Source of the DNA: Cellulosilyticum sp. I15G10I2
Lineage (GTDB): Bacteria; Bacillota; Clostridia; Lachnospirales; Cellulosilyticaceae
Length of the DNA stretch: 64,000 nucleotides
Direction: 5' to 3'
Assembly (NCBI RefSeq): GCF_900095725.1
Contig: NZ_FMMP01000015.1
Coordinates: 62,001-126,000, forward strand
Positions 34,881 through 43,098 of the stretch are shown here, one piece after another. Made by a program: the position numbers and the translations under genes. The notes beneath the pieces were generated by a model. That model was not told the DNA's origin. It made no database searches and worked only from the letters and a program-made list of their open reading frames with translations. The first letter of the stretch is position 1; the number at the start of each line of letters is the position of its first letter.

Positions 34881-35585
34881 ATGTCTGAAATAATGATTTC
34901 ACTTAAAGAGATAACAAAAACATATCAATCTATGGGAGATACGGTACAGGCGATACGCTCAGTAAGTTTAGATGTCAAAAAAGGTGAATCTGTAAGTGTC
35001 ATGGGGCATTCGGGTTCTGGTAAAAGCACACTGCTTTCTATATTAGGAGCCCTCACACCGCCTACATCAGGGGTTGTAGAGATAGATGGTATTGATATTT
35101 ATAAGCTTACACAAGAGAAACGTGCGGATTTTAGGCGTGAATACCTTGGATTCGTTTTTCAGCAGTTTCAGCTTATTCCTTATCTGACTGCGGGGGAAAA
35201 TGTTATGCTCCCATTAACAACGACCAAAAAGTCTAATAAAGAAAAACGTGATATGGCAGCAGAAGTTCTTGCCCGTGTAGGTTTAGGGAATAAGATGAAC
35301 AGGCTTCCAAATCAGCTCTCAGGAGGAGAGCAAGAAAGAGTGGCTATCGCGAGGGCTATTGTTAATGAACCCCCTCTAATACTCGCTGATGAGCCTACAG
35401 GGAGTCTTGATACTAAGACTGGAGATGAGATCATGGAGCTTTTTCAGAAGCTAAATGAAGAAGGCTTAACCATTCTTATGGTGACACATAACCCTGATTA
35501 TACCCATTACATGGGGCGTACTATTACTATGAAGGATGGGCTGCTATTACCGGATCAATCTTTAATAATGGATACTCATAAATAA
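34881..35585 (+). CDS. ABC transporter ATPase, MacB/LolD type
   Basis: 234-aa nucleotide-binding subunit. Walker [10 protein letters not shown], signature [14 protein letters not shown] and Walker [13 protein letters not shown] are intact, with the D-loop and H-loop (VTHN). Energises the two FtsX-type permeases on either side; the three genes are spaced 18-39 bases apart. Confidence 0.96.
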   Translation: MSEIMISLKEITKTYQSMGDTVQAIRSVSLDVKKGESVSVMGHSGSGKSTLLSILGALTPPTSGVVEIDGIDIYKLTQEKRADFRREYLGFVFQQFQLIPYLTAGENVMLPLTTTKKSNKEKRDMAAEVLARVGLGNKMNRLPNQLSGGEQERVAIARAIVNEPPLILADEPTGSLDTKTGDEIMELFQKLNEEGLTILMVTHNPDYTHYMGRTITMKDGLLLPDQSLIMDTHK

Positions 35586-35603
35586 ATATAATGGAGGGAT
35601 AGC

Positions 35604-36902
35604 ATGCAACTTTATCATATTGTGCTCAATAACCTCAGAAGGCGTAAGGCTAAAATGCTTTTTGTTCTTTTGGGTTTGATTATAGGTATTGCGACCATAG
35701 TATCTGTCTATGGTGTAGTAGAGACTATGAAAACAGAAATGACAAGACAAGTCACTGAATTTGGTGTTAATGTGGTCATAACGCCGGATTCGGGCGGGTT
35801 AACTTTTTCCTATGGAGGCATTACGCTTCCAGAAATTATGTATGATGTTAACGAGTTAACATCAGAAGATTTAGATAAAATTAATGGTCTGCCTTCTAAG
35901 GAAATGGTGAGAGTTATAGCACCTAAGCTAATTGGAATGGAGATGCTAGAAACTGGACAAAAGGTTACAGTAGTTGGAGCTAACCTACAAGAAGAATTTA
36001 CGGTAAAACCATGGCTGCGTATAGACACTTCAGAACCAATGTCAGAGGTGAACCGCTTAGATGGTGAGGCATCATCTAATGAAATACTTGAAAATAAGGC
36101 CATAGATAATGCAGAGAAAAAAGAAATGGATTATGAAGCCATTGATTTAACCCGTGAAGACATAACACAGCTTAATCTTTCAGATCAAGAGATTATAATA
36201 GGCTCTGTGTTAGCTAAAAGCCTAGGCGTAAGTAGTGGTGATACAATAACAATAGCTGGAAGTGAGCTTGAGGTTTATGCCACTTTATTAGAAAGTGGTA
36301 CGATACAAGATCAGCAGCTATTTATGAATCTTCCAGCAGCACAAAGCTTATTAGAACGTCCAGATAAGATTACTGTTATTGAAATGGCGGTTGACTATTT
36401 TCTAGGATCAGAAGAAGCTTTGCTGACTGAGATAAAAGAGGAACTTCCTCATACCAATGTGACGAGTCTGCGTCAAGAAACCCTTAGACAAGATGAAATG
36501 CTTACAAGGTTGGTACGTTTTGGTACAGCCATATCTATACTAGTTCTTTTAGTAGGCATGTTTGTAGTAGGGCTTACAATGTTAAGTTCTGTAAGAGAAC
36601 GGACCCGTGAAATAGGTATTTTCCGTGCACTAGGGTTTAGAAGGAAGCATATCACTCAAATGATTATTATGGAAGGAACTATTATAAGCTTTATAGGTGG
36701 TGTAATTGGTTTTATTATGGGTATGTTTATAGCCCGTTATGCATCCCCTTTATTTATAGGAGCCGAAATGCAAGTAGCGTGGAGACTTGACCTGTTACTT
36801 ATTGCCCTAGGAACATCTGTTATAATTGGTCTGATATCCAGCCTTTATCCGGCTTATCAAGCAGCCAAGTTAGACCCTGTTGAAGCACTTCGTTTTATAT
36901 AG
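35604..36902 (+). CDS. ABC transporter permease, MacB/FtsX type (second)
   Basis: 432-aa paralogue of the permease at 33645 with the same layout: N-terminal TM, exported domain (residues 45-290) with an acidic insertion near residues 150-185, then three TM segments ending LYPAYQAAKLDPVEALRFI. It lacks the CNNC of its partner. The two probably form a heterodimer, as in the permease pair of the Campylobacter P19-linked locus. Confidence 0.92.
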   Translation: MQLYHIVLNNLRRRKAKMLFVLLGLIIGIATIVSVYGVVETMKTEMTRQVTEFGVNVVITPDSGGLTFSYGGITLPEIMYDVNELTSEDLDKINGLPSKEMVRVIAPKLIGMEMLETGQKVTVVGANLQEEFTVKPWLRIDTSEPMSEVNRLDGEASSNEILENKAIDNAEKKEMDYEAIDLTREDITQLNLSDQEIIIGSVLAKSLGVSSGDTITIAGSELEVYATLLESGTIQDQQLFMNLPAAQSLLERPDKITVIEMAVDYFLGSEEALLTEIKEELPHTNVTSLRQETLRQDEMLTRLVRFGTAISILVLLVGMFVVGLTMLSSVRERTREIGIFRALGFRRKHITQMIIMEGTIISFIGGVIGFIMGMFIARYASPLFIGAEMQVAWRLDLLLIALGTSVIIGLISSLYPAYQAAKLDPVEALRFI

Positions 36903-36925
36903 TATGACTCAAAGCTTAAAAATAG

Positions 36926-36974
36926 GAGACTGTTATTCAAATTTTAAAGTTTAATTTGAGACAGTCTCTTTTTT
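36926..36974 (+). terminator. Terminator of the DUF2318/ABC operon
   Basis: GAGACTGT...ACAGTCTC with an inner TCAAATT/AATTTGA stem, then six T. Confidence 0.9.
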
Positions 36975-37046
36975 GTATCCTTTTTTACACTTAAAGATAA
37001 ACTTCAGCGTTCTAAGAAGATTTTTGCTTAAATTAAACGATCAAGA

Positions 37047-37079
37047 GGATAATGCGAGAGATTACGGTAAAACTAATGA
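37047..37079 (+). repeat. Upstream block shared with 28159-28191
   Basis: Second copy of the 33-base block found before the first DUF1858 gene (29 of 33 identical). Unlike that locus there is no TGTACC-N4-GGTACA palindrome here. Confidence 0.6.
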
Positions 37080-37125
37080 AGGGTTAAAAAAGCGAATGAA
37101 TGATAACAAACGGAGGTTAGGTAGT

Positions 37126-37335
37126 ATGAAGATTTCAAAGGATATAACAATTGGTGAGGTCATTAGAAACTATCCAAATGCACTTGAGGTACTTAATCGT
37201 TTTGGGCTAAACCATGTCAATGAAACAGAGATACAGCTAGAAAAAATCGGAGAAGCCTGCGCCGAACATGGCGTGCCAGTAGATGCGCTTATTGAAGCCT
37301 TGAAAGAAAATGTTGAGTCAGAAATAAGGTGGTAA
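37126..37335 (+). CDS. DUF1858 paralogue lacking cysteines
   Basis: 69 aa, closely related to the protein at 28297 (same ITIGEVIRNYPNALEVLNRFG frame), but the CxxC is gone: the matching stretch reads FGLNHVNETE. Any redox or metal role that depends on those cysteines is lost. ATG 37126 has CGGAGG 9 bases upstream; the longer frame from 36973 runs through the operon terminator and is not credible. Monocistronic. Confidence 0.8.
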   Translation: MKISKDITIGEVIRNYPNALEVLNRFGLNHVNETEIQLEKIGEACAEHGVPVDALIEALKENVESEIRW

Positions 37336-37347
37336 GACAGAAGATGC

Positions 37348-37380
37348 TTAGAGCCAACCATGGGAAATGGTTGGCTCTAA
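37348..37380. terminator. Hairpin between convergent genes
   Basis: A 14-bp perfect stem (TTAGAGCCAACCAT and complement) with a 5-base loop. T-runs are weak, so its terminator role is uncertain. Confidence 0.5.
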
Positions 37381-37389
37381 AAAATGGCG

Positions 37390-38412
37390 TTAATACCCTA
37401 TATACTCTGAATAGATGGACCGCGCCGCATTTTCATCTTTGGCATTTTTGATGATTGCCCGTCCATCTGAAAAAAGATTGATTTCTATAGTACTATCAGA
37501 AAAAGAAAGCATAAATTTGTTAAACTTTACATTGCCTGCATGGGATAATTTTTTAGATAGACTCTCAAAGTTAATGTTACGCTTACCAAAGGGAATAACC
37601 TGTATAGCATCTCGACCGCATAAGGTAGTGGTATAAGGCGTTTGAGGCTGCGAAAGAAAGGTAAATTCACGATGAACGCAGGCAGGGCATTCTAGGTTTT
37701 TCTTAATATCAATCTGCCCTGTATCGTTACTCCATACATCCATATAGAGTAAACTGCGGCGTATGTCTTCTGAACCAATAAGGATTTTTAGTGCCTCTAC
37801 GGCCTGATAAGAAGCGACAATACTAGGAATCATGCCAAGCACACCTACTGTACTGCAAGTATCATGGGAAACATGAGCACCCGCTCCAGGAAAGGCGCAG
37901 AGGAAACAAGGGGCATCTTCACTGGTCAAAATATTCATAGACATACCAGTAGTGGTAATGGCACCCCCATATATCCAAGGAATATGGTTTTTTACACAGG
38001 CATCATTAATGATAAGGCGAATACCCATATTATCAGTGCCATCTAAAACTAAGTCGCATCCCTTAATAAGCTCCTCTATATTCCAGGCATTAACATCAGT
38101 TACAATGGGTTCGATCGTTATAGAGGAATTGATTTTTTTAAGATGCTCTGCAGCTGCAATTGCCTTTGGGGTATTATTTGTTACGTCATCTTCGTTAAAA
38201 AGAGTCTGTCTTTGTAAATTAGAAAGTTCTACATAGTCTCTGTCAATGAGTCTAATATGGCCTATACCTGAACGACATAGAAGATTGGCAAGTGCAGTAC
38301 CCAAAGCACCGATCCCTATAATGGCAATAGTAGAAGATAATAATTTTTCTTGACCTGTCTGTCCGATATCTCTAAATGCTATTTGTCGTGAATACCTATT
38401 AAAGTTGTGCAT
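37390..38412 (-). CDS. E1-like ThiF/MoeB adenylyltransferase-family protein
   Basis: 340 aa. The nucleotide-binding Rossmann motif IAIIGIGALGTALANLL, the arginine/asparagine segment DRDYVELSNLQRQ and LDGTDNMGIR are intact, plus a zinc pair (CPAC, matching CFLC). Family members adenylate the C-terminus of small sulfur carriers (ThiS, MoaD). The ATG overlaps the stop of the desulfurase gene (TAATG), so the two are translationally coupled and probably supply sulfur together. No sulfur carrier is seen nearby, so thiamin versus molybdopterin cannot be decided. Confidence 0.88.
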   Translation of the reverse strand: MHNFNRYSRQIAFRDIGQTGQEKLLSSTIAIIGIGALGTALANLLCRSGIGHIRLIDRDYVELSNLQRQTLFNEDDVTNNTPKAIAAAEHLKKINSSITIEPIVTDVNAWNIEELIKGCDLVLDGTDNMGIRLIINDACVKNHIPWIYGGAITTTGMSMNILTSEDAPCFLCAFPGAGAHVSHDTCSTVGVLGMIPSIVASYQAVEALKILIGSEDIRRSLLYMDVWSNDTGQIDIKKNLECPACVHREFTFLSQPQTPYTTTLCGRDAIQVIPFGKRNINFESLSKKLSHAGNVKFNKFMLSFSDSTIEINLFSDGRAIIKNAKDENAARSIYSEYIGY

Positions 38413-39566
38413 TATTGCCATCTCCCCTCTTTGACAATTGCTTTTATGGCCTGGATGCAGGCATCTATATCCTGAGTGGTATTAAAATGATTAGGACTTA
38501 TACGGAGTGTTCCACCCGTATTTACTGTGCCTATAAGCGTATGTGTATCTGGAGCACAATGAAGTCCTGCACGAACTGCTATATCAAACACATTATCTAA
38601 CATAAAGGCACAGTCCATAGTATCTATTCCATCAATAGTAATAGATACAACACTGCTGCGCTGTGCATAGGGACCAGGGCCGTATAGTGTAACTTCATTT
38701 ATTTGGCTTAGTCCTTCTAGTAGGCGGTTGGCAAGGAATGTCTCTTCTGAATGAATGCGTTCTACGCCTTTATCAAGTATATATTGAATACCTTTGCCTA
38801 AGCCATAGATACCAGCTGTATTTAGCGTTCCGCTTTCATAACAATAGGGGCTTTCTTTTGGCTGCAAAAGTAACTCAGAATGAATGCCTGTACCGCCTTC
38901 TATAAGGGGAAGAACGTCTATCCCACTGCGCATATAGAGTCCGCCGGTGCCTTGTGGTCCGAGGAGTCCTTTATGTCCTGGAAAAGCAAGAAGATCAATA
39001 CACATTTCCTGTACATTAATTGAATAAACCCCTATAGACTGTGCAGCATCAACCAAGAATAAAATATTTCTTTCGCGGCATAGTTCACCTATTTGTTTGA
39101 TCGGATTGATTGTCCCTGTGACATTTGAAATATGAGTAAATACCATAAGCTTTGTATTTGGCCTAATAGCGCTTTTGATAGCTTCAATATCAGCACCGCA
39201 AGAGACGGAGCAGGGAATTTTGGTTAGCTGGATGCCGTGAGACTTTAGTTCTTCGAGTGGGCGGGTAACAGAATTATGCTCTAAGGTACTTGTTATAACA
39301 TGATCGCCTGGACGAAGAACGCCTTTTATAGCTAAATTCAAACTTTCTGTGGCATTTTTGGTAAAGATTATTTCTTCTGTTTTTTTAGCAGAGATAAGTT
39401 TTAGAATCAGTCTTCTTGTTTCTTCAATAGCCTCTCTTGCAGCTAGAGACAGCTTATGACCCGAACGACCAGGATTACCACTATAGTGTCTCATTGCTTG
39501 ATCGACCCCTAAATAAACACTCTCTGGTTTTTTAAATGAGGTTGCCGCATTATCTAAATAAATCAT
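38412..39566 (-). CDS. Cysteine desulfurase (class V aminotransferase, SufS/Csd-like)
   Basis: PLP enzyme of 384 aa that removes sulfur from cysteine. Start MIYLDNAATSFKKP, TLEHNSVTRPL (PLP ring His), DAAQSIGV (Asp), and the PLP lysine in AFPGHKGLLGPQGTGGLY. The catalytic-loop Cys is probably in AGLHCAPDTH. Coupled to the ThiF/MoeB-like gene. It could equally act as a selenocysteine lyase-like enzyme. Confidence 0.93.
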   Translation of the reverse strand: MIYLDNAATSFKKPESVYLGVDQAMRHYSGNPGRSGHKLSLAAREAIEETRRLILKLISAKKTEEIIFTKNATESLNLAIKGVLRPGDHVITSTLEHNSVTRPLEELKSHGIQLTKIPCSVSCGADIEAIKSAIRPNTKLMVFTHISNVTGTINPIKQIGELCRERNILFLVDAAQSIGVYSINVQEMCIDLLAFPGHKGLLGPQGTGGLYMRSGIDVLPLIEGGTGIHSELLLQPKESPYCYESGTLNTAGIYGLGKGIQYILDKGVERIHSEETFLANRLLEGLSQINEVTLYGPGPYAQRSSVVSITIDGIDTMDCAFMLDNVFDIAVRAGLHCAPDTHTLIGTVNTGGTLRISPNHFNTTQDIDACIQAIKAIVKEGRWQ

Positions 39567-39685
39567 GATTAAAACCTCCCTAGACTTATCGTACTAAATA
39601 GATAGGAATTATATGTTTATCTTACAAATAAGATGAATGAAAGTCAATATACTATAAAAGATATGATTTTATAGTACTTTAGACA

Positions 39686-39720
39686 AGAAAAAAGCCTAGC
39701 GGTAGATAGAATGCTAGACC
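39686..39720 (-). terminator. Terminator of the first two-component operon
   Basis: Minus strand GG-CTAGC...GCTAG-GC stem followed by six T, ten bases beyond the kinase stop. Confidence 0.85.
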
Positions 39721-39729
39721 AAAATATTA

Positions 39730-41127
39730 TTAGTGTGTCTCATTTTGAGGAAGTGCTATTTTAAATACAGTGCCTTTGTTTATTTGGCTGATAGCAGTTA
39801 TGGTACCGCCATGGGCTTCAATAATGGCCTTAGTGATAGTAAGACCTACTCCAATACCGCCTGTTTTATGATTTCTAGACTTATCTACACGATAAAAGCG
39901 TTCAAATATAAGCGGTAGATCTGATTCGCTTATACCTATACCAGTATCTTTAATATATATTTCAACTGTTTTTTGATGGCTTACGCTATTAATTTCAATC
40001 TTTCCGCCTTCATTGGAGTATTTAATAGCATTAGAAATAAGATTATTAAATACTTGACTCATTTTATCTTGATCAGCATAGACTAAAACTTTTTTGGGGT
40101 GATATGAAACATGAATGTTTTTTGATAAAAGGTCTTTCTCATAATTATCTAAGAGCCTTAAAATAAGCCCAGATATATCAAATTCTTGCTTATTAAGTAG
40201 GACATTGTCGTTTTCGATGCCTGATAGATTTTCAATACTGCCAATAAGTTTTTGTATGCGGATTATCTCGTCATAGCAGCTTGAAAGCCTTTTGGTATCC
40301 ATCTCCCAGATCCCATCAATCATGGCCTCCATATGACCTTGTACAGAGGTGAGTGGTGTTCTAAGCTCGTGAGCAACATCTTGGGTAAGTTGTTTTCTTA
40401 ACTTCTCCTTGCCTTCAAGCGCTGAGGAAAGTTTATTAATTGTTTTAATTAACATTTCAATTTCTTTGGTATTAGAAGTATCATCTAACTTCTCTTTATA
40501 TTTTCCTTCAGATAATAAGAGCGCTTTATGGGCAATCTTCTTAAGCGGATCACTTATTCTTAAAGACATTATTATGCCAAGACCAAATGCTAGAACTAAG
40601 GAAATAATACCGATAATCATAAATAGATTATTAAATGTTTTGATAAATATAAGTTCTTCATTATTAAAGAAATAGGGCCCAAGATATCCTGTAGTAAGCG
40701 TTCCAATTTTTGTACTATTACTCATAATAGTATAAGTTTTTTCCTCATACTGGCCATTCCAGTCGGAGCGGTAACTATACATGTTTTCTTGCATGCTGAA
40801 TATCATTGCTTCACATAAGCCATTATTATGATGAGAGGCAGACCAAATAATCTTATTATCAGCATCAAAAACTTCAATAATCATACCTTTTTCTAAAGCA
40901 TTCATACCTATGCGCTCAAGATATGTTGCATCAAAGAAACGATCAGTCTGGTATTGCTCTTTGATTAAGCCAATAATCTCATTTGTTTGTTTCTCTTGCC
41001 GGTTGATGACATAGTCTTGAAATTGTTTTTTGATATACGTATTTGCAACTAGACTTATAAGCCCAACAATGATAACAACAACTAATAGGTATGACACGGT
41101 TAGCTTACTGCGTAATGAATAGCGCAA
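39730..41127 (-). CDS. Sensor histidine kinase (first copy)
   Basis: 465 aa: TM segments at residues about 10-30 and 160-185 enclosing an exported sensor domain of about 125 aa, then HAMP, HisKA (DVAHELRTPLTSVQGHMEAM) and an ATPase domain (NLISNAIKYSNEGG, DTGIGISESDLPLIFERFYR, GGIGVGLTI). TTG start chosen because the paralogue at 60311 starts at the matching codon with a GTG, and GGGAGTG is 6 bases before. Pairs with the regulator just upstream. It is close to the kinase at 60311 along its whole length. Confidence 0.93.
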   Translation of the reverse strand: MRYSLRSKLTVSYLLVVVIIVGLISLVANTYIKKQFQDYVINRQEKQTNEIIGLIKEQYQTDRFFDATYLERIGMNALEKGMIIEVFDADNKIIWSASHHNNGLCEAMIFSMQENMYSYRSDWNGQYEEKTYTIMSNSTKIGTLTTGYLGPYFFNNEELIFIKTFNNLFMIIGIISLVLAFGLGIIMSLRISDPLKKIAHKALLLSEGKYKEKLDDTSNTKEIEMLIKTINKLSSALEGKEKLRKQLTQDVAHELRTPLTSVQGHMEAMIDGIWEMDTKRLSSCYDEIIRIQKLIGSIENLSGIENDNVLLNKQEFDISGLILRLLDNYEKDLLSKNIHVSYHPKKVLVYADQDKMSQVFNNLISNAIKYSNEGGKIEINSVSHQKTVEIYIKDTGIGISESDLPLIFERFYRVDKSRNHKTGGIGVGLTITKAIIEAHGGTITAISQINKGTVFKIALPQNETH

Positions 41128-41128
41128 T

Positions 41129-41827
41129 CTAATCACTCCCAAACTTGTAGCCAATGCCACGGACAGTTATGATATACTTACATTCTTTAGGATCATCTTC
41201 AATTTTAGAACGAAGATTTTTAATATGAGAGTCGATAGTTCTGTCATATCCTAGGTAATCACCCTCAAATGCAACACTAATAAGTTCTTCTCTTGTAAAA
41301 ACCTTACTTGGACGTTTGGCTAAAGTAATTAATATTTTAAATTCACTGGGGGTTAAATAGGTTGCTGCGTGTGCTTTCTTAACAGTATAATCTGCACCGT
41401 TAATGACTAAATCCTCGTTATTAAAAGACAGCATATCTGAGTTTTGATCATCAGAAAAAGTTCTTCGAAGAAGTGCCTTAACACGAGCGATCATCTGTCT
41501 GGGACTAAAAGGCTTTGTGATATAATCATCTGCTCCAATATCAAGCCCATTAAGAATACTTACTTCCTGAGATTTAGCGGTTAACATGATAATAGGAACT
41601 TTAGAGGTTTTTCTTATTTCCCTGCATATTTGTTCGCCGCTAATATCGGGCAGCATCAAATCCAGCAAGATAAGATCAATATTTTGACTGTTAAATAGTT
41701 TAAGCGCATCATAACCTCTTAGTGCTTTATAAACTTCATAACCACTATTAAGCAGGTAAGATTCTATAAACTCAACTATTTTTTCTTCGTCTTCAACGAT
41801 AAGTATTTTTTTAGAATGGTTATTCAT
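41129..41827 (-). CDS. OmpR-type response regulator (first copy)
   Basis: Receiver (phospho-Asp in DLILLDLMLPD, Lys in DYITKPFSP) plus a winged-helix DNA-binding domain (REELISVAFEGDYLGYDRTIDSHIKNLRSKIE). 232 aa from ATG 41827, which follows AGGTG by 6 bases. The receiver is almost identical to that of the regulator at 59611, with more change in the linker and DNA-binding domain. Its own operon and four others carry the TCCAT-repeat promoter, its likely target. Confidence 0.94.
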   Translation of the reverse strand: MNNHSKKILIVEDEEKIVEFIESYLLNSGYEVYKALRGYDALKLFNSQNIDLILLDLMLPDISGEQICREIRKTSKVPIIMLTAKSQEVSILNGLDIGADDYITKPFSPRQMIARVKALLRRTFSDDQNSDMLSFNNEDLVINGADYTVKKAHAATYLTPSEFKILITLAKRPSKVFTREELISVAFEGDYLGYDRTIDSHIKNLRSKIEDDPKECKYIITVRGIGYKFGSD

Positions 41828-41832
41828 TAAAA

Positions 41833-41955
41833 TCACCTTTTTTTGGGTTTATTTAGATTACAGCAATCTAATCTATCTTTACCATAAAGTGTTTCATTTT
41901 GTTTTGCAACTGTTTCAAGAAATTTTTTTAACATACTTTTTAGTTTAGCAAACAT
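41833..41955 (-). CDS. Small LDCC-motif protein
   Basis: 40 aa, starting at ATG 6 bases after AGGAGGG and ending 5 bases before the regulator's start. It has a basic amphipathic N-terminal helix and the motif RLDCCNLN near the C-terminus. Short proteins with an LDCC motif are annotated in clostridia as putative metal binders. It lies between the DUF2318 gene and the response regulator in one operon, which supports a metal-linked role. Confidence 0.75.
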   Translation of the reverse strand: MFAKLKSMLKKFLETVAKQNETLYGKDRLDCCNLNKPKKR

Positions 41956-41975
41956 ATTTAACCCTCCTGTTTTTA

Positions 41976-42503
41976 TTATTTTCTCCAATTTGCAAACATT
42001 GGTGCATATTGAGTAAGTGCAGTTTCTGCAATGAGGATTTCTTCTTCATCTTCTGTTTTGAGATCCTCTGTTATTGGAACAGGATTACAGCCACCTTTAA
42101 TAAGTTCAATCTGATCAACTGTAAAACGATTGCCGCAATTTCTGCAGATCAGTACATCATCTTTCTGCTCATAGTACCCACGTCCTGATCTGTAGCAGAC
42201 TTGGCAGGTATTAAGTGCTGTTCGAACGCTGCCATCAGAAGCTCTTACGGCTATAATCTCCATGTAAGTATCGTTAGATTGGTATGGATAGAAGCTAGCT
42301 TCTTCTGTAATATCAGATTTTATAATAGTTAAATCTCCACGACTAACTGCTTCAAGATTATTGCTTGTGGAAGCAGCTTGTGATTTATTTTGAGTGTTAA
42401 GGAATACAAATAGTACGGCTATTACTAAAACAGAACCGATTATAATGGGCATTTTATTATTAACATTACCTTTAGAAGTTTTATTATGCTGATTTTTATT
42501 CAT
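41976..42503 (-). CDS. DUF2318 membrane-anchored protein (second copy)
   Basis: 175 aa: TM segment at residues 19-37, then an exported part with CQVCYRSG and CRNCGNRF and a further Cys in GGCNPVP. Same layout as the DUF2318 protein at 32632, with lower similarity. First gene of DUF2318-LDCC-regulator-kinase. The promoter at 42539-42570 has the TCCAT direct repeat, so it is probably autoregulated by the adjacent system. Confidence 0.87.
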   Translation of the reverse strand: MNKNQHNKTSKGNVNNKMPIIIGSVLVIAVLFVFLNTQNKSQAASTSNNLEAVSRGDLTIIKSDITEEASFYPYQSNDTYMEIIAVRASDGSVRTALNTCQVCYRSGRGYYEQKDDVLICRNCGNRFTVDQIELIKGGCNPVPITEDLKTEDEEEILIAETALTQYAPMFANWRK

Positions 42504-42538
42504 TTTAAAACACTCCTTTAACTTAGTGATATACTATG

Positions 42539-42570
42539 AGCATATCAAAGCTTTATGGATTTTTCATGGA
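42539..42570 (-). promoter_or_regulatory. TCCAT-repeat promoter, DUF2318-regulator-kinase operon
   Basis: Minus strand: TCCAT (42566-42570), 6 bases, TCCAT (42555-42559), 10 bases, TATGCT (42539-42544), upstream of the DUF2318 start. Identical spacing to the other four sites. Confidence 0.65.
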
Positions 42571-42710
42571 TACGATGCAAAATCTATTTCAATACATAGC
42601 TTTAATAGTATAAAGTTACACTATTAATAACGTAAGTTAGAATAAGTATTTGAGGTTTATAATCATACTGTATATAATTAAAGAAGTATACATTGAGAGA
42701 GAGGTTTAAT

Positions 42711-42998
42711 ATGAAAATAAATAAAAAAGCAGGGTCAATAATGGTTATTGTGTTAGGTGCTGCAACTGTTTGTCTAGGCGTATTGGCTTTATTAAATTAT
42801 GTCCCTATTGATATTGCAATGATATTTTTAGGCTGCACACAATTAGTTAGCGGCATAAGTCAAATGCGTATGGCACAGGAGTTAGATTCAAAAGGAGAGA
42901 AGAAAGACACTAAAAAAGTTGGAAGGTTTTCAGTTATTATAGGTCTCACAATAGTTGTTCTTGTTATTTTTAAAATGATAATAGTACAGTTTATCTGA
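42711..42998 (+). CDS. Small membrane protein, unknown
   Basis: 95 aa with three hydrophobic segments (residues 8-25, 30-45 and 75-93) and a charged loop (DSKGEKKDTKKVG). I do not recognise a family. ATG 42711 follows GAGAGAGG by 6 bases; the frame's earlier start has no ribosome site. Transcribed divergently from the DUF2318 operon and followed by a strong bidirectional terminator. Confidence 0.7.
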   Translation: MKINKKAGSIMVIVLGAATVCLGVLALLNYVPIDIAMIFLGCTQLVSGISQMRMAQELDSKGEKKDTKKVGRFSVIIGLTIVVLVIFKMIIVQFI

Positions 42999-43042
42999 AC
43001 ATAACTTATAGGTGCAAAACTCTAAGATATCATTTTGCAAAT

Positions 43043-43083
43043 AAAAACCGATATAAGGGAAATATCACCTTATATCGGTTTTT
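43043..43083. terminator. Bidirectional terminator before asd end
   Basis: AAAAACCGATATAAGG/CCTTATATCGGTTTTT, a 16-bp perfect stem between convergent genes. Confidence 0.92.
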
Positions 43084-43098
43084 ATTAATGCTGAGAAA

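Noticed and set aside
36973-37125. Long N-terminal extension of the second DUF1858 protein
   Set aside because: It runs out of the terminator of the ABC operon, and a strong ribosome site precedes the internal ATG that matches the paralogue's start.
37348-37380. Riboswitch between the second DUF1858 gene and the ThiF-like gene
   Set aside because: It is a single perfect hairpin between convergent genes.
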